A stretch of DNA of 64,000 bases, taken from JAVJSU01 sp040219275 (GTDB taxonomy: Bacteria; Chloroflexota; Anaerolineae; Aggregatilineales; Phototrophicaceae). The stretch lies in assembly GCA_040219275.1 (NCBI GenBank), contig JAVJSU010000039.1:124001-188000 (forward strand), given 5' to 3'. Positions 44,194 through 53,063 of this stretch are shown here, one piece after another (the stretch's first letter is position 1; each line of letters starts with the position of its first letter). The notes beneath the pieces were generated by a model, which did not search any database, was not told the origin of the DNA, and was given only the letters and a program-made list of their open reading frames with translations. The position numbers and the translations under genes are program-made.

Positions 44194-45369
44194 TTGGCAG
44201 GCTTACTCATTAAAAATGCGCGCATTATCACCTCCACACAAACGCTAGAGTCAGGGTGGCTCCTGTGCGAAGATGGCAAAATCGTATCGATTGATTCAGG
44301 GGATACGCCATCAGAATTCAACGGTGAAATCATCGACGCGGGTGGCAAAACGCTCCTCCCCGGCTTCATTGATCTGCACGTACACGGCGCAAAGAACCAC
44401 GAAGCGATGGACGCGACACCGGAAGCCCTCGCTACGATGGGGCGTTTTTATGCACAGCATGGCGTTACGGGCTACCTCGCCACCACATGGACGGACAACC
44501 GCGAACGCATCACCGCCGCGCTAAGAAACATCGCTAATTGCGTCGATACACAGGCAGATGGCGCGACCCTACTCGGCGCACATCTTGAAGGACCCTACCT
44601 CAATGCAGAAAAAGGCGGCGCACAAAATAATACCTATATCCGCAGAGCCGATAAAGACGAAGCGCAAACCTTTCTCGACCTTAACATTATCAAATTACTG
44701 GCTATCGCGCCGGAATTCCCCGAAAATCACTGGCTCATCGAAGCCTGCGCAAAACGTGGAATCACCGTTTCCGCCGCGCATACCTCCGCCACCTATGAGG
44801 ATATTCGTCACGCCGTCGATCTCGGACTATCGCAATCGACACATACGTTCAACGCCCAAACGAGTCTGCATCACCGTGAACCGGGGACGGTGGGCGCGGT
44901 CTTGACCATGCCCCAAATTCGCTGTGAGCTTATCGCCGATAACGTCCATGTGCATCCCGCAGTCATGAACTTGCTTTACCGTGCGAAAGGTGCTGAAGGG
45001 GTCATCCTCATCAGTGACGCGGTACGCTCCGCCGGAATGCCGGATGGCGACTACCCAATTGATGATCGTACAATCACGGTCAAAGAAGGGGTTGCCCGCC
45101 TACCCGATGGCACACTCGCCGGAAGCACATTAACGATGGATCGCGCACTGTATAATTTCCAACACGCAACAGGTGAAACGTTGGATCAACTTTGGCGATC
45201 CACTAGCCTGAACGCCGCCCAAGCCATCGGTATCGCTGACAAAACAGGCAGTCTTGAAATCGGCAAAACCGCTGATCTTGTCTTGATTGACGAAAATATT
45301 ATCCCTCATGTAACCATCGCCAATGGTCGTATTATTTACCGCAAGGACACTGAAAATGTATCATCTTGA
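44194..45369 (+). CDS. nagA: N-acetylglucosamine-6-phosphate deacetylase
   Basis: A 391-residue amidohydrolase that removes acetate from GlcNAc-6-phosphate. Motifs: FIDLHVHGAKNHEAMD, GAHLEGPYLNAEKGG (metal-binding Glu), VSAAHTSATYEDIR (His), STHTFNAQTSLHHREPG (His) and ILISDAVRSAG (catalytic Asp). The usual THLFNAM reads THTFNAQ. Translation starts at TTG 44194, with AAGGA seven bases upstream. Its last 14 bases overlap the SIS-domain gene, so the products act in the same route: GlcNAc-6-P to GlcN-6-P to fructose-6-P. Confidence 0.95.
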   Translation: MAGLLIKNARIITSTQTLESGWLLCEDGKIVSIDSGDTPSEFNGEIIDAGGKTLLPGFIDLHVHGAKNHEAMDATPEALATMGRFYAQHGVTGYLATTWTDNRERITAALRNIANCVDTQADGATLLGAHLEGPYLNAEKGGAQNNTYIRRADKDEAQTFLDLNIIKLLAIAPEFPENHWLIEACAKRGITVSAAHTSATYEDIRHAVDLGLSQSTHTFNAQTSLHHREPGTVGAVLTMPQIRCELIADNVHVHPAVMNLLYRAKGAEGVILISDAVRSAGMPDGDYPIDDRTITVKEGVARLPDGTLAGSTLTMDRALYNFQHATGETLDQLWRSTSLNAAQAIGIADKTGSLEIGKTADLVLIDENIIPHVTIANGRIIYRKDTENVSS

Positions 45370-46393
45370 AACCGAAATTCACGCACAGCCGGAGGTTATC
45401 TCCCGTTTATTGACCGAACAGCACGCCACCGCGCAAACCATCGCCAAAGCCATCCGTGACTATAATCCGGCATTCGTTTCTATCGCCGCACGCGGTACTT
45501 CTGATAATGCCGGACGCTATGCCCAATATTTGATGGGGATTGAAGCCCACTTACCCGTCGCGCTGGCAACGCCGTCCATCCACACGCTGTACGAATCACC
45601 ACCCAATCTGGGTCGTGCGCTGGTCATCGGCATTTCGCAATCCGGTCGTTCGGAAGATATTTACCGTGTGATGACCGATGCGCGTGAACAGGGCGCGTTA
45701 ACCGTGAGCATCACCAACAATCCCGACTCGCGGATCGCCACCGCCGCCGAATTTCACCTTGATCTGCTGGCAGGGGAAGAAATCGCCGTTGCCGCCACCA
45801 AAAGCTATACCGCGCAAGTCACGGCTATTGCGATGCTCGTTGCCGCATTGACGGATAAGGCTGAATTGACGGAAAGCCTCAAAAAATTGCCCGTTTACGC
45901 CTCAGAAACCTTGAAACAGTCAGACCGTATGGCGCAATGGGTGGAGCGTTATCGTTATATGGAACGCTTCGCCGCTATCGGACGCGGATACAATTATTGC
46001 ACCGCCTTCGAAATCAGCCTCAAGGTCAAAGAGTTGAATTACATCACCGGATTGGAGTATAGCGAGGCAGATTTCCGGCATGGCCCTATCGCCATCGTAA
46101 ATCCCGGTTTTCCGGTGTTGGTCATCGCCACACAGGGCAAGACGCTTAATGGATTGGTCGATTTGCTCGGCAAGCTCACTGAACGCAACGCCGAGTGTCT
46201 GGTCATTTCCAATGACGAGAACGCGCTCAGTTACGGTCACAACACCATGACCATTCCAGCAGATATACCGGAGTGGCTCTCCCCGATTACAGCCGTGATT
46301 CCGGGGCAAATTTTCGCCATGAATTTAGCTATCGCCAAAGGCTTGCCCGTAGATTCACCCGAAGGTCTGACCAAAATCACCGATACCAAATAA
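45356..46393 (+). CDS. SIS-domain sugar-phosphate isomerase/deaminase (GlmS-like, probable GlcN-6-P deaminase)
   Basis: A 345-residue protein equal to the isomerase half of GlmS: two SIS domains and no glutaminase domain. SIS signatures: VSIAARGTSDNAGRYAQYLM, VIGISQSGRSEDIYR, VAATKSYTAQVTAIAML and FEISLKVKELNYITGLEYSE followed by ADFRHGPIA. The ATG at 45356 (AAGGA eight bases upstream) overlaps nagA. Since it lacks the ammonia-producing half and pairs with nagA, it is best read as the GlcN-6-P deaminase of the NagB-II type, which yields fructose-6-P. It could also be an AgaS-like enzyme. Confidence 0.88.
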   Translation: MYHLETEIHAQPEVISRLLTEQHATAQTIAKAIRDYNPAFVSIAARGTSDNAGRYAQYLMGIEAHLPVALATPSIHTLYESPPNLGRALVIGISQSGRSEDIYRVMTDAREQGALTVSITNNPDSRIATAAEFHLDLLAGEEIAVAATKSYTAQVTAIAMLVAALTDKAELTESLKKLPVYASETLKQSDRMAQWVERYRYMERFAAIGRGYNYCTAFEISLKVKELNYITGLEYSEADFRHGPIAIVNPGFPVLVIATQGKTLNGLVDLLGKLTERNAECLVISNDENALSYGHNTMTIPADIPEWLSPITAVIPGQIFAMNLAIAKGLPVDSPEGLTKITDTK

Positions 46394-46398
46394 CAAAA

Positions 46399-46428
46399 CG
46401 GGGCGATCTAATCTCATAGATCGCCCCG
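46399..46428. terminator. strong bidirectional terminator
   Basis: CGGGGCGATCTA (46399-46410) and TAGATCGCCCCG (46417-46428) form a perfect 12-bp stem with a 6-nt loop, six bases after the SIS gene stop and 25 bp from the end of the convergent ABC exporter gene. ATATTTTCC follows on the plus strand. Confidence 0.85.
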
Positions 46429-46453
46429 ATATTTTCCGCTTTGAAGACTATGA

Positions 46454-48235
46454 TTAGTCTACGAACGCATCCGTCATCGTGTACATGCTGGTATACATGC
46501 CACCTAGGGCAAGCAATTCCTCGTGCGTGCCTTTTTCCACAATGCGCCCGTGATCCATCACGACGATCAAATTAGACGATGTGATTGTGCTCAAGCGGTG
46601 GGCAATCACAAAGCTCGTCCGCCCCTTCAGCAAGATTTCCAGCGCATCCTGAATGATCTTCTCTGTCTGCGTATCAATATTGCTGGTCGCTTCGTCGAGG
46701 ATCAACAAACGTGGATCAGCAAGCAACGCACGGGCAAACGAGATCAACTGCTTCTGTCCCGCGGAGAGCAACGAACCGCCTTCACGCACTTCTGTCTCAT
46801 AGCCATTTTCCAGTCGCAAAATAAAGTCATGTGCGCCCACGTCCGTCGCCGCTTTGATGACTTCATCGTCGGTAGCGTCTAAACGCCCGTAGCGGATATT
46901 TTCCATCACCGTACCGCTAAAAAGGTGTGGTTCCTGTAACACCACGCCAAATTGCCCGCGCAGGCTGTTCTGGCTGATCTTGTGCAGGTCGTAGCCGTCG
47001 ATGGTGAGTTTGCCTTCCGTGATGTCATAGAGGCGCTGAATCAACTTAATCATCGTGGTCTTGCCCGCGCCGGTATGCCCGACAAAGGCAACCGATGTAC
47101 CTGCCGGAATATCCAAATTGATGTCCCGCAATACTTCTTCGCCATCATCATAGGCAAAGCGGACATTCTCAAATTTGACGTGACCGGAAATGGTCGGCAA
47201 ACGCACCGCGTCGGTTTCATCACGGACTTCAACCGGTGCGTCCAGCAACCAGAAAATTTTGTGTCCCGCCGCCATCACGGATTGCAACATATTGTAGCGT
47301 TGTGCCAATTGGCGAATCGGCGCGAAGAATTGATCGATATAGAGCACAAATGTGAGTAAGGTGAATACGGATAATTGCTCATTCAATACCAGCGTACCGC
47401 CCACATAAATCAGTAACCCCGTCGCCACCCCGCCGATCAACTCAATGCTCGGAAAAAACAACGAGGCGATCAACGAAGCCCGCACATTTGACTGACGATG
47501 ATTCATGTTGAAGTGCGATGTGAAGCGATTGTAATTATATGCCTCACGGTCATAGGCTTTCGTCACGCGGACACCGTTGAAAGACTCGGAAAGCTCGGCG
47601 TTCACTTTAGCGTTCGTTTCAACCACCCGCAGATACGATGCACGGGCATAAATGCGCCAGTAATTCGCCACGACGATCAACGCAACCAGAGCGCCAAATG
47701 CGACTGCTGTTAGGGGCAGGTTAATGATCATCATGGAAATGACAATACCCACCAGAATCAGGAAATCACGGAATGACCCCACCACCGCAAATGTAATCGC
47801 CTGCCGCAGGGTATCAACATCGCTAATCACACGGGCGATCAAGCGTCCGGTTTCATACTTGGTGAAGAACGAAATTGACAGGACTTGAATATGCTCAAAA
47901 AGATCATCGCGCAATTTCTGTATCGCACGCTGTCCCGCCTCTGCCATCCAGAAAATTTGATAGCGAAAGCCAATCGCGCCGATGAGTTGCGTGACCAAAT
48001 ACGCGGCTACACCTACGCCAACAATCGTCAAATCACGGTTTTGAATACCTTCGTCAACCGCGTATCCGATAATTGGCGGACCGAGCACACTAGACACAAC
48101 GCTAAATAGTGACGCGAATAACGCGCCATAAATTTTCTTACGCTCAGGACGCAAATAGCCCCAAAAACGCTTGGATACGTCCCAATCGAAGGAGCTATAC
48201 TGCTGGTCATCATCTTCAAAATAGTCGTCAGACAT
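46454..48235 (-). CDS. ABC exporter half-transporter (consensus Walker B)
   Basis: A 593-residue half exporter with six membrane segments (about 40-330) and a C-terminal ATPase. Walker A GHTGAGKTT, signature LLSAGQKQLISFARAL (LSAGQ), Walker B LLILDEATSNIDTQTEK with the catalytic Glu, H-loop SFVIAHRLSTI. Its partner gene at 48316-50172 starts upstream and ends 80 bp before this one. The pair is in the same order and has the same complementary motif pattern as the pair at 38902-42562, so the two heterodimers look like paralogues. Substrate unknown. Confidence 0.93.
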   Translation of the reverse strand: MSDDYFEDDDQQYSSFDWDVSKRFWGYLRPERKKIYGALFASLFSVVSSVLGPPIIGYAVDEGIQNRDLTIVGVGVAAYLVTQLIGAIGFRYQIFWMAEAGQRAIQKLRDDLFEHIQVLSISFFTKYETGRLIARVISDVDTLRQAITFAVVGSFRDFLILVGIVISMMIINLPLTAVAFGALVALIVVANYWRIYARASYLRVVETNAKVNAELSESFNGVRVTKAYDREAYNYNRFTSHFNMNHRQSNVRASLIASLFFPSIELIGGVATGLLIYVGGTLVLNEQLSVFTLLTFVLYIDQFFAPIRQLAQRYNMLQSVMAAGHKIFWLLDAPVEVRDETDAVRLPTISGHVKFENVRFAYDDGEEVLRDINLDIPAGTSVAFVGHTGAGKTTMIKLIQRLYDITEGKLTIDGYDLHKISQNSLRGQFGVVLQEPHLFSGTVMENIRYGRLDATDDEVIKAATDVGAHDFILRLENGYETEVREGGSLLSAGQKQLISFARALLADPRLLILDEATSNIDTQTEKIIQDALEILLKGRTSFVIAHRLSTITSSNLIVVMDHGRIVEKGTHEELLALGGMYTSMYTMTDAFVD

Positions 48236-48315
48236 ACATTCCCCGTTTATTGAACCTGTTTAGTCGTGTTGCTTAAGAGCCATATCGCCCATTTGTTTCC
48301 TGTCATGCGTCAAAA

Positions 48316-50172
48316 TTAATCGCCGCTCGTTTCACGCATCACTGACCGGAATTCTTCAGTAGCGCGTTTATCGTATTTCTGGCGCGGTTTGGACATCTGT
48401 CCGGCACGGATCAACTCTTCACGCACGCGATCTTGATCTGCCAATTGCAGGCGATAAATCTCTGCATAATGCCCATTTGCCGCCAATAACTCATCATGCT
48501 TGCCACGCTCAACGATCCGACCATCTTTTAACACAAGAATGAGATCGGCATTCTGTACGCTATTCAAACGTTGTGCGATGATGATCGTCGTGCGGTCTTT
48601 CATCAAGTTATCCAGTGCCTGCCGGATTTGAAATTCCGTCTTGGTATCGACACTACTAGTTGAATCGTCCAGAATCATAATACCCGGATCAATCAATATT
48701 GCACGGGCAATCGCCACACGTTGGCGTTGACCGCCGGATAATGTTACCCCGCGTTCACCGACGATAGTATCGTAACCTTCAGGGAATTCCATCACAAAAT
48801 CATGCGCATTAGCGGCTTTCGCGGCGGCGATTATCGCTTCTTCACTGGCTTCGGTATTCCCGTAGGCGATGTTTTCACGGATCGTCGCAGAGAACAGAAG
48901 CGACTTCTGCAACACAATACCGATCCGATCACGCAGACTGCTGACATCAAGATCACGCACATCTACACCGTCTACCGTCACGCGACCGGAAGTCACATCG
49001 TAAAAGCGCGGAATAAGGTTGACTAGCGAACTCTTTCCTGCGCCAGTCGGTCCTAACAGGGCGACAATTTGCCCCGGTTTGGCTTCAAAATCAATATCGT
49101 GCAACACATCAGGCGTACCGTCATCATAACGGAAGTTGACGTGCTCAAAACGCACATGACCATCTATTTTTTCTAGTGTGATGGCATCCGGCTTATTTTC
49201 AATATCAATCGGCGCATCAAGAATTTCAAACACCCGTTCAGCACTGCTAATCGCCTGTGTAATCAACAAAATCACGAAGCCGAGGAAGCGAATCGGTTGT
49301 GAAAGCACCAGCACATAGACGTTAAATGCAACAACCATCCCCACCGTCACCCCACCTATCCCGCGTTGTTCCATCAATCCACCGAAAAACAATACGAGAC
49401 AGGTCGACAGCGCAATAATGAATGTACTCAGCGGAATATAAGTACCCCACTTCTTCACCAACGCAACTTGCTCATCATAGAGGATGGCATTATCGTCACT
49501 AAATTTCTTGATCTCGAAATCTTCACGGGCGAAGGCGCGGACGACCTCTGCACCGATGGCGTTCTCTTGAATGTGATTGCCGAGCTTTTGCATCCGCTCC
49601 ATGATTTCTTTCCAGCGTGGACCTACAGTCATCGCAAAGTTACGCGAAAAATAGGCAAGGGGCAACATGGGCACTAGCGCAAGCAAGCCTAAAATTGGGC
49701 TGGAAACCAGCATAATGATTGAGATACCGATGAACAGCAAAAACGTAACGACACCATCAATCAACGCGAAGGCATAAAAGCGTTGCATCTCGTTCACATC
49801 ACTAATGGATAGCGTGATGAGCGTACCAACCTTCGCATTATCATGATATTTAAAGGAAAGATCTTGAACTTTATCGTAAACTTCATTGCGAACATCATAG
49901 GCGATATGATGGGATAAACGTTCCCCATAATAACGGAACAGGAAACCCGTGATTCCGCGCAAGACACCCAAACCAACCACCAATAAGCCCGCAGAGAGCA
50001 TATATGAGCTTTCACCACGGGCGATACCAATGTCGATGACATCCCCAAGTATTCTGGGAATAACCACCTGCAATGCGGTACTACCAACGACTGCAAGCAG
50101 AGCAATACCGCCCCACAGTTTATATGGGCTTGTATACCGCATCATGCGTTTCCAGATTTCAAAACTGCTCAT
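48316..50172 (-). CDS. ABC exporter half-transporter (degenerate Walker B and H-loop)
   Basis: A 618-residue half exporter: six membrane segments, then the ATPase. Walker A GPTGAGKSS, signature TLSGGQRQRVAIARAI (canonical), Walker B IMILDDSTSSVD (Asp in place of the catalytic Glu) and H-loop IIIAQRLNSV, in which the switch His is Gln. Both changes are expected only where this subunit's own site is the degenerate one of a heterodimer. The C-terminal tail (about 585-618) is charged and extends beyond the usual end. Nothing is known of the exported molecule. Confidence 0.93.
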   Translation of the reverse strand: MSSFEIWKRMMRYTSPYKLWGGIALLAVVGSTALQVVIPRILGDVIDIGIARGESSYMLSAGLLVVGLGVLRGITGFLFRYYGERLSHHIAYDVRNEVYDKVQDLSFKYHDNAKVGTLITLSISDVNEMQRFYAFALIDGVVTFLLFIGISIIMLVSSPILGLLALVPMLPLAYFSRNFAMTVGPRWKEIMERMQKLGNHIQENAIGAEVVRAFAREDFEIKKFSDDNAILYDEQVALVKKWGTYIPLSTFIIALSTCLVLFFGGLMEQRGIGGVTVGMVVAFNVYVLVLSQPIRFLGFVILLITQAISSAERVFEILDAPIDIENKPDAITLEKIDGHVRFEHVNFRYDDGTPDVLHDIDFEAKPGQIVALLGPTGAGKSSLVNLIPRFYDVTSGRVTVDGVDVRDLDVSSLRDRIGIVLQKSLLFSATIRENIAYGNTEASEEAIIAAAKAANAHDFVMEFPEGYDTIVGERGVTLSGGQRQRVAIARAILIDPGIMILDDSTSSVDTKTEFQIRQALDNLMKDRTTIIIAQRLNSVQNADLILVLKDGRIVERGKHDELLAANGHYAEIYRLQLADQDRVREELIRAGQMSKPRQKYDKRATEEFRSVMRETSGD

Positions 50173-50431
50173 ACATACTCCTGTTCACCGCGCCATCTAA
50201 CACACACTCGACCAACCACTAAAGTGTGTTTATTCATTCTATACTGAACATTGATTATCGATCATTATGGGAGGTTTAAATATTTTAAAATACTACCCAT
50301 GAATCATACACCAGATTCAATTTGCATCTAAGACCAATAACGGCGTATTGGACTTAAGAAGTCCACCCAAACTTGAGCGGACTTTTGATTTAGTGAAATA
50401 TGCGGGTAAATACTAACGAACCACTTAGATT
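50173..50431. other. 259-bp gap with several short dyads
   Basis: Between the ABC exporter pair start and the end of the flavoprotein gene. It contains TATTTTAAAATA (50281-50292), CCAATA/TATTGG (50334-50351) and GGACTT/AAGTCC (50350-50364) plus a third GGACTTTT nearby, so the last dyad can pair in alternative ways. No clean terminator with a T-run is visible for the flavoprotein gene, and I see no open frame with support. Confidence 0.4.
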
Positions 50432-51853
50432 TCAGAGGGGTAGAATGTGCTTTGCCTGACTAATGACCTTGCCAGAAAAGCCGCCCAGAAGTTCTTGAAT
50501 AACCAGATTAGAAATTGCTTTTGCCGAGACATCAGAATAGGTCGGGTAAGCGTGCATTGAGCCAATCAGATCACGCAGGCTCAGGTTATTGTCCATCGCC
50601 AGCGTAAATTCGTTCAGCATTTCACCGGCACGGTTGGCGACAATCGTCACACCAAGTAGGTTGCCACTTCCTTTATAGATGATCTTGATGAACCCTTCCA
50701 TATCATCTTCTGCTACGGAACGATCTCCCTCTTTCAGGCTAAAAAAGAAGGTCTTCGCGGAGTCGCCATGTTGCTCGCGCGCTTGCGCTTCTGTTAACCC
50801 AACATGCCCAATTTCCGGCTCAGTGAAGGTTACCCACGGCAAAGTTTTCTCATTAATCCCCACACTATTGATCGGAAACAGCGCGTTGCGTGCGGCGATG
50901 GATCCCTGCATTCCAGAATTATGGGTAAATTGTGCGCCGCCGATCACATCACCCACCGCGTAAATATTCGGCACGTTGGTTCGCAAATATTTATCGACTT
51001 CGATGCCCTTCGCCGAATATTTAACTCCCGCATTGTCCAGATCAAGCGTATCGACGATGGGTGTGCGTCCGGTGACGACGAGCAACATATCGCCGCGCAC
51101 CTCTTCACCGGTTTTCGGGCGCACGATGATCTCGTCACCGTCTTTACGCACGGATTCTACAAAACTCTCCACGAAACGCACGCCTTCGTATTCCAGAATT
51201 GATTTCATGACTTCGGCAACTTCCGGTTCATCGCGCACCAACATCTGAGCATCAATCACCGTCACCGGAATACCTAAACGCACATGCGCCTGTGCCATCT
51301 CAATCCCAATAGGACCGCCACCAATAATTATCAGATGCTCGGCGGCGCGGGTTTCCGCGAAAATGGTCTTATAGGTATGGAATGGTACATCCCGCAAACC
51401 CTCAATGGGCGGGAATGCTGGACGTGCACCCGTAGCGATGATGATACGCTTTGCGGTCAGTTCACGTTCGTTTACGCGGACGGTCTCTTTATTGACAAAC
51501 CGCGCCTCACCGATGATAACTTCTACGCCATATTTACTGGCGAATTTTTCCGGCGTTTCATGCTGGTAAACTTCGTTGATCGATTCCTGCACATACCGCT
51601 TAACTTCTGCTAGATCAACACGAACGTTATCCACATGCACACCGTATTTTGCACTTTTGCGGGCGGTGTGGGCATTCTTCGCCACTTTCAATAATGCCTT
51701 ACTCGGCACACAACCAAAATGGGTACAATCCCCGCCCATCAATTCCATCTCAATGACGGCAACCTTTAACCCGATCCGCCCTGCGAACCCCGCCGCTGTT
51801 AACCCGCCTGATCCACCGCCGATGACGACGAGATCATATTTTCCATCAGCCAT
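50432..51853 (-). CDS. pyridine nucleotide-disulfide oxidoreductase (MerA/dihydrolipoyl dehydrogenase-like)
   Basis: A 473-residue flavoenzyme. The FAD site is VVIGGGSGGLTAAG near the N-terminus, followed by the redox-active disulfide GGDCTHFGCVPSK (Cys43 and Cys48), the NAD(P)H site IIGGGPIGIEMAQAHVRLG, and a C-terminal dimer domain ending MHAYPTYSDVSAK. The variant GGDCTH and the Asp in HAYPTYSD (classic Lpd has Glu) match the MerA-like branch rather than true lipoamide dehydrogenase. The ATG at 51853 has GAGGATG before it and is preferred to one at 51865. It lies 36 bp downstream of the TVP38-type gene. This pair recurs in many bacteria, so the two work together at the membrane. An E3 role for the 2-oxoglutarate dehydrogenase here is possible but not favoured. 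Confidence 0.9.
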   Translation of the reverse strand: MADGKYDLVVIGGGSGGLTAAGFAGRIGLKVAVIEMELMGGDCTHFGCVPSKALLKVAKNAHTARKSAKYGVHVDNVRVDLAEVKRYVQESINEVYQHETPEKFASKYGVEVIIGEARFVNKETVRVNERELTAKRIIIATGARPAFPPIEGLRDVPFHTYKTIFAETRAAEHLIIIGGGPIGIEMAQAHVRLGIPVTVIDAQMLVRDEPEVAEVMKSILEYEGVRFVESFVESVRKDGDEIIVRPKTGEEVRGDMLLVVTGRTPIVDTLDLDNAGVKYSAKGIEVDKYLRTNVPNIYAVGDVIGGAQFTHNSGMQGSIAARNALFPINSVGINEKTLPWVTFTEPEIGHVGLTEAQAREQHGDSAKTFFFSLKEGDRSVAEDDMEGFIKIIYKGSGNLLGVTIVANRAGEMLNEFTLAMDNNLSLRDLIGSMHAYPTYSDVSAKAISNLVIQELLGGFSGKVISQAKHILPL

Positions 51854-51889
51854 TTTCATCCTCATAAAATTTTGATTTGATTGACATAT

Positions 51890-52672
51890 CTATAAAATTT
51901 CTGTCGCCGATTGTTCCGGTATCTCTGACGATACGACTCCATCGTTTTTTACGTTCATAGTATCGTCTGGCTTTGTTCTGCTGGATTGCCAGCGATTAAC
52001 CAGACGCGATATCAGTAAGCTCACCACCAACACCACCGCAGAAAACACCAGCAAAACAGGGTCAAAGCTCAACGTATTATTACTCAAGTCACCCTTAATC
52101 GACGCGCCAATTGCCACATAGACCAGCGTCCCGCTCAGATTGCCTATCGCCGTCGCCAGCATGAAACGCAGGAACGGCAAGCGCAACCCACCCGCGGCAA
52201 AACTGACCAGATCATACGGGAAGTATAGAAGGCGCATCGTCAACACAGATTGAAACGGATTACGGTGCATCAACCCGATGAATCGCCCGATCCGCGTTTC
52301 GCTGGCACGGCTCTGTACATCTTGTTCACCGCCAAAAAAGCGCCCGATTCCATAGGGAACCACTGCGGAGGCTGTCCCACCGATCAACGCAAACAAAAAG
52401 CCCCACCCGACCCCAAACACGATCCCCGCCAGTGCCGTAAGCCACGTAGCTGGAAAAACGATGATCGGACGAAGCATGTAGAGAAAGATATAGATCAGTG
52501 GACCATACCAGCGGTCAACCAGTATGGATCTGAATTCTTCGACTAATTCAGTGACCGTTAAGCCACGCGCATTCACATAGCCCCACCCCGCCGCCAACAA
52601 GACCGCCCAAAATACAACAAGCGCCACTTTTGAGCGATTGTCGTTAATCCAATCCCTAACACGTCTCAACAT
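51890..52672 (-). CDS. TVP38/TMEM64 (VTT) family membrane protein
   Basis: A 260-residue membrane protein of the VTT (SNARE-associated Golgi, DedA-like) family with five to six membrane segments. The family block is FPATWLTALAGIVFGVGWGF, then LFALIGGTASAVVPYGIGRFFG. Members are thought to move or scramble lipids; some are linked to ion transport. The ATG at 52672 has GGAG twelve bases upstream. A GTG nine codons earlier is possible. The next gene downstream is the MerA-like flavoenzyme. Confidence 0.88.
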   Translation of the reverse strand: MLRRVRDWINDNRSKVALVVFWAVLLAAGWGYVNARGLTVTELVEEFRSILVDRWYGPLIYIFLYMLRPIIVFPATWLTALAGIVFGVGWGFLFALIGGTASAVVPYGIGRFFGGEQDVQSRASETRIGRFIGLMHRNPFQSVLTMRLLYFPYDLVSFAAGGLRLPFLRFMLATAIGNLSGTLVYVAIGASIKGDLSNNTLSFDPVLLVFSAVVLVVSLLISRLVNRWQSSRTKPDDTMNVKNDGVVSSEIPEQSATEIL

Positions 52673-52774
52673 AACATGTTTCACGTTCTCCAATTGCACT
52701 GGCTAAAATACGGGGAAACACAATGCCTTGATTGTGCGAGAAATTTGTTCCAATTTCATTACATCATAACAATC

Positions 52775-52813
52775 GGTTGAAGCGCTAAGTCTATCATGTT
52801 TGATGCTTCAACC
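52775..52813. promoter_or_regulatory. hairpin in the gap before the amino-acid importer
   Basis: GGTTGAAGC (52775-52783) and GCTTCAACC (52805-52813) form a perfect 9-bp stem with a 21-nt loop, itself containing ATCA/TGAT. It lies between the divergent TVP38-type and AapJ-type genes (391-bp gap 52673-53063). It could be an operator or part of a leader for the importer; no T-run makes a terminator unlikely. I see nothing else to call in the gap. Confidence 0.4.
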
Positions 52814-53063
52814 TTCAATACATAATTTTGAATTGATAAGTCATAACTTTCTTAAGTAAATCATAAAATTCCACAACAACACTACTGCTCACTACGTGAA
52901 ATTGTGCACTTATGAGCAAGAAACCCGTTTCCTTTCGTAATATTTAACTCAAATTCACCTGAGAAGGCGTGAGAAATTTGATTAGAACCCATGGATATGT
53001 TAAAAACTCTGTTGCTACTTAACTTATTTAAACGCATAAAGTACGCATAAGGAGCAACAACAT

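Noticed and set aside
50350..50386. GGACTT/AAGTCC dyads as terminator of the flavoprotein gene
   Set aside because: The stem is short, can pair in competing ways and lacks a T-run on the minus strand, so I recorded it only as a feature of the gap.
50432..51853. Assignment of the flavoenzyme as lpdA (E3 for the 2-oxoglutarate dehydrogenase)
   Set aside because: GGDCTH and HAYPTYSD variants and pairing with a TVP38 gene fit the MerA-like branch better; it is also 12 kb from sucAB on the other strand.
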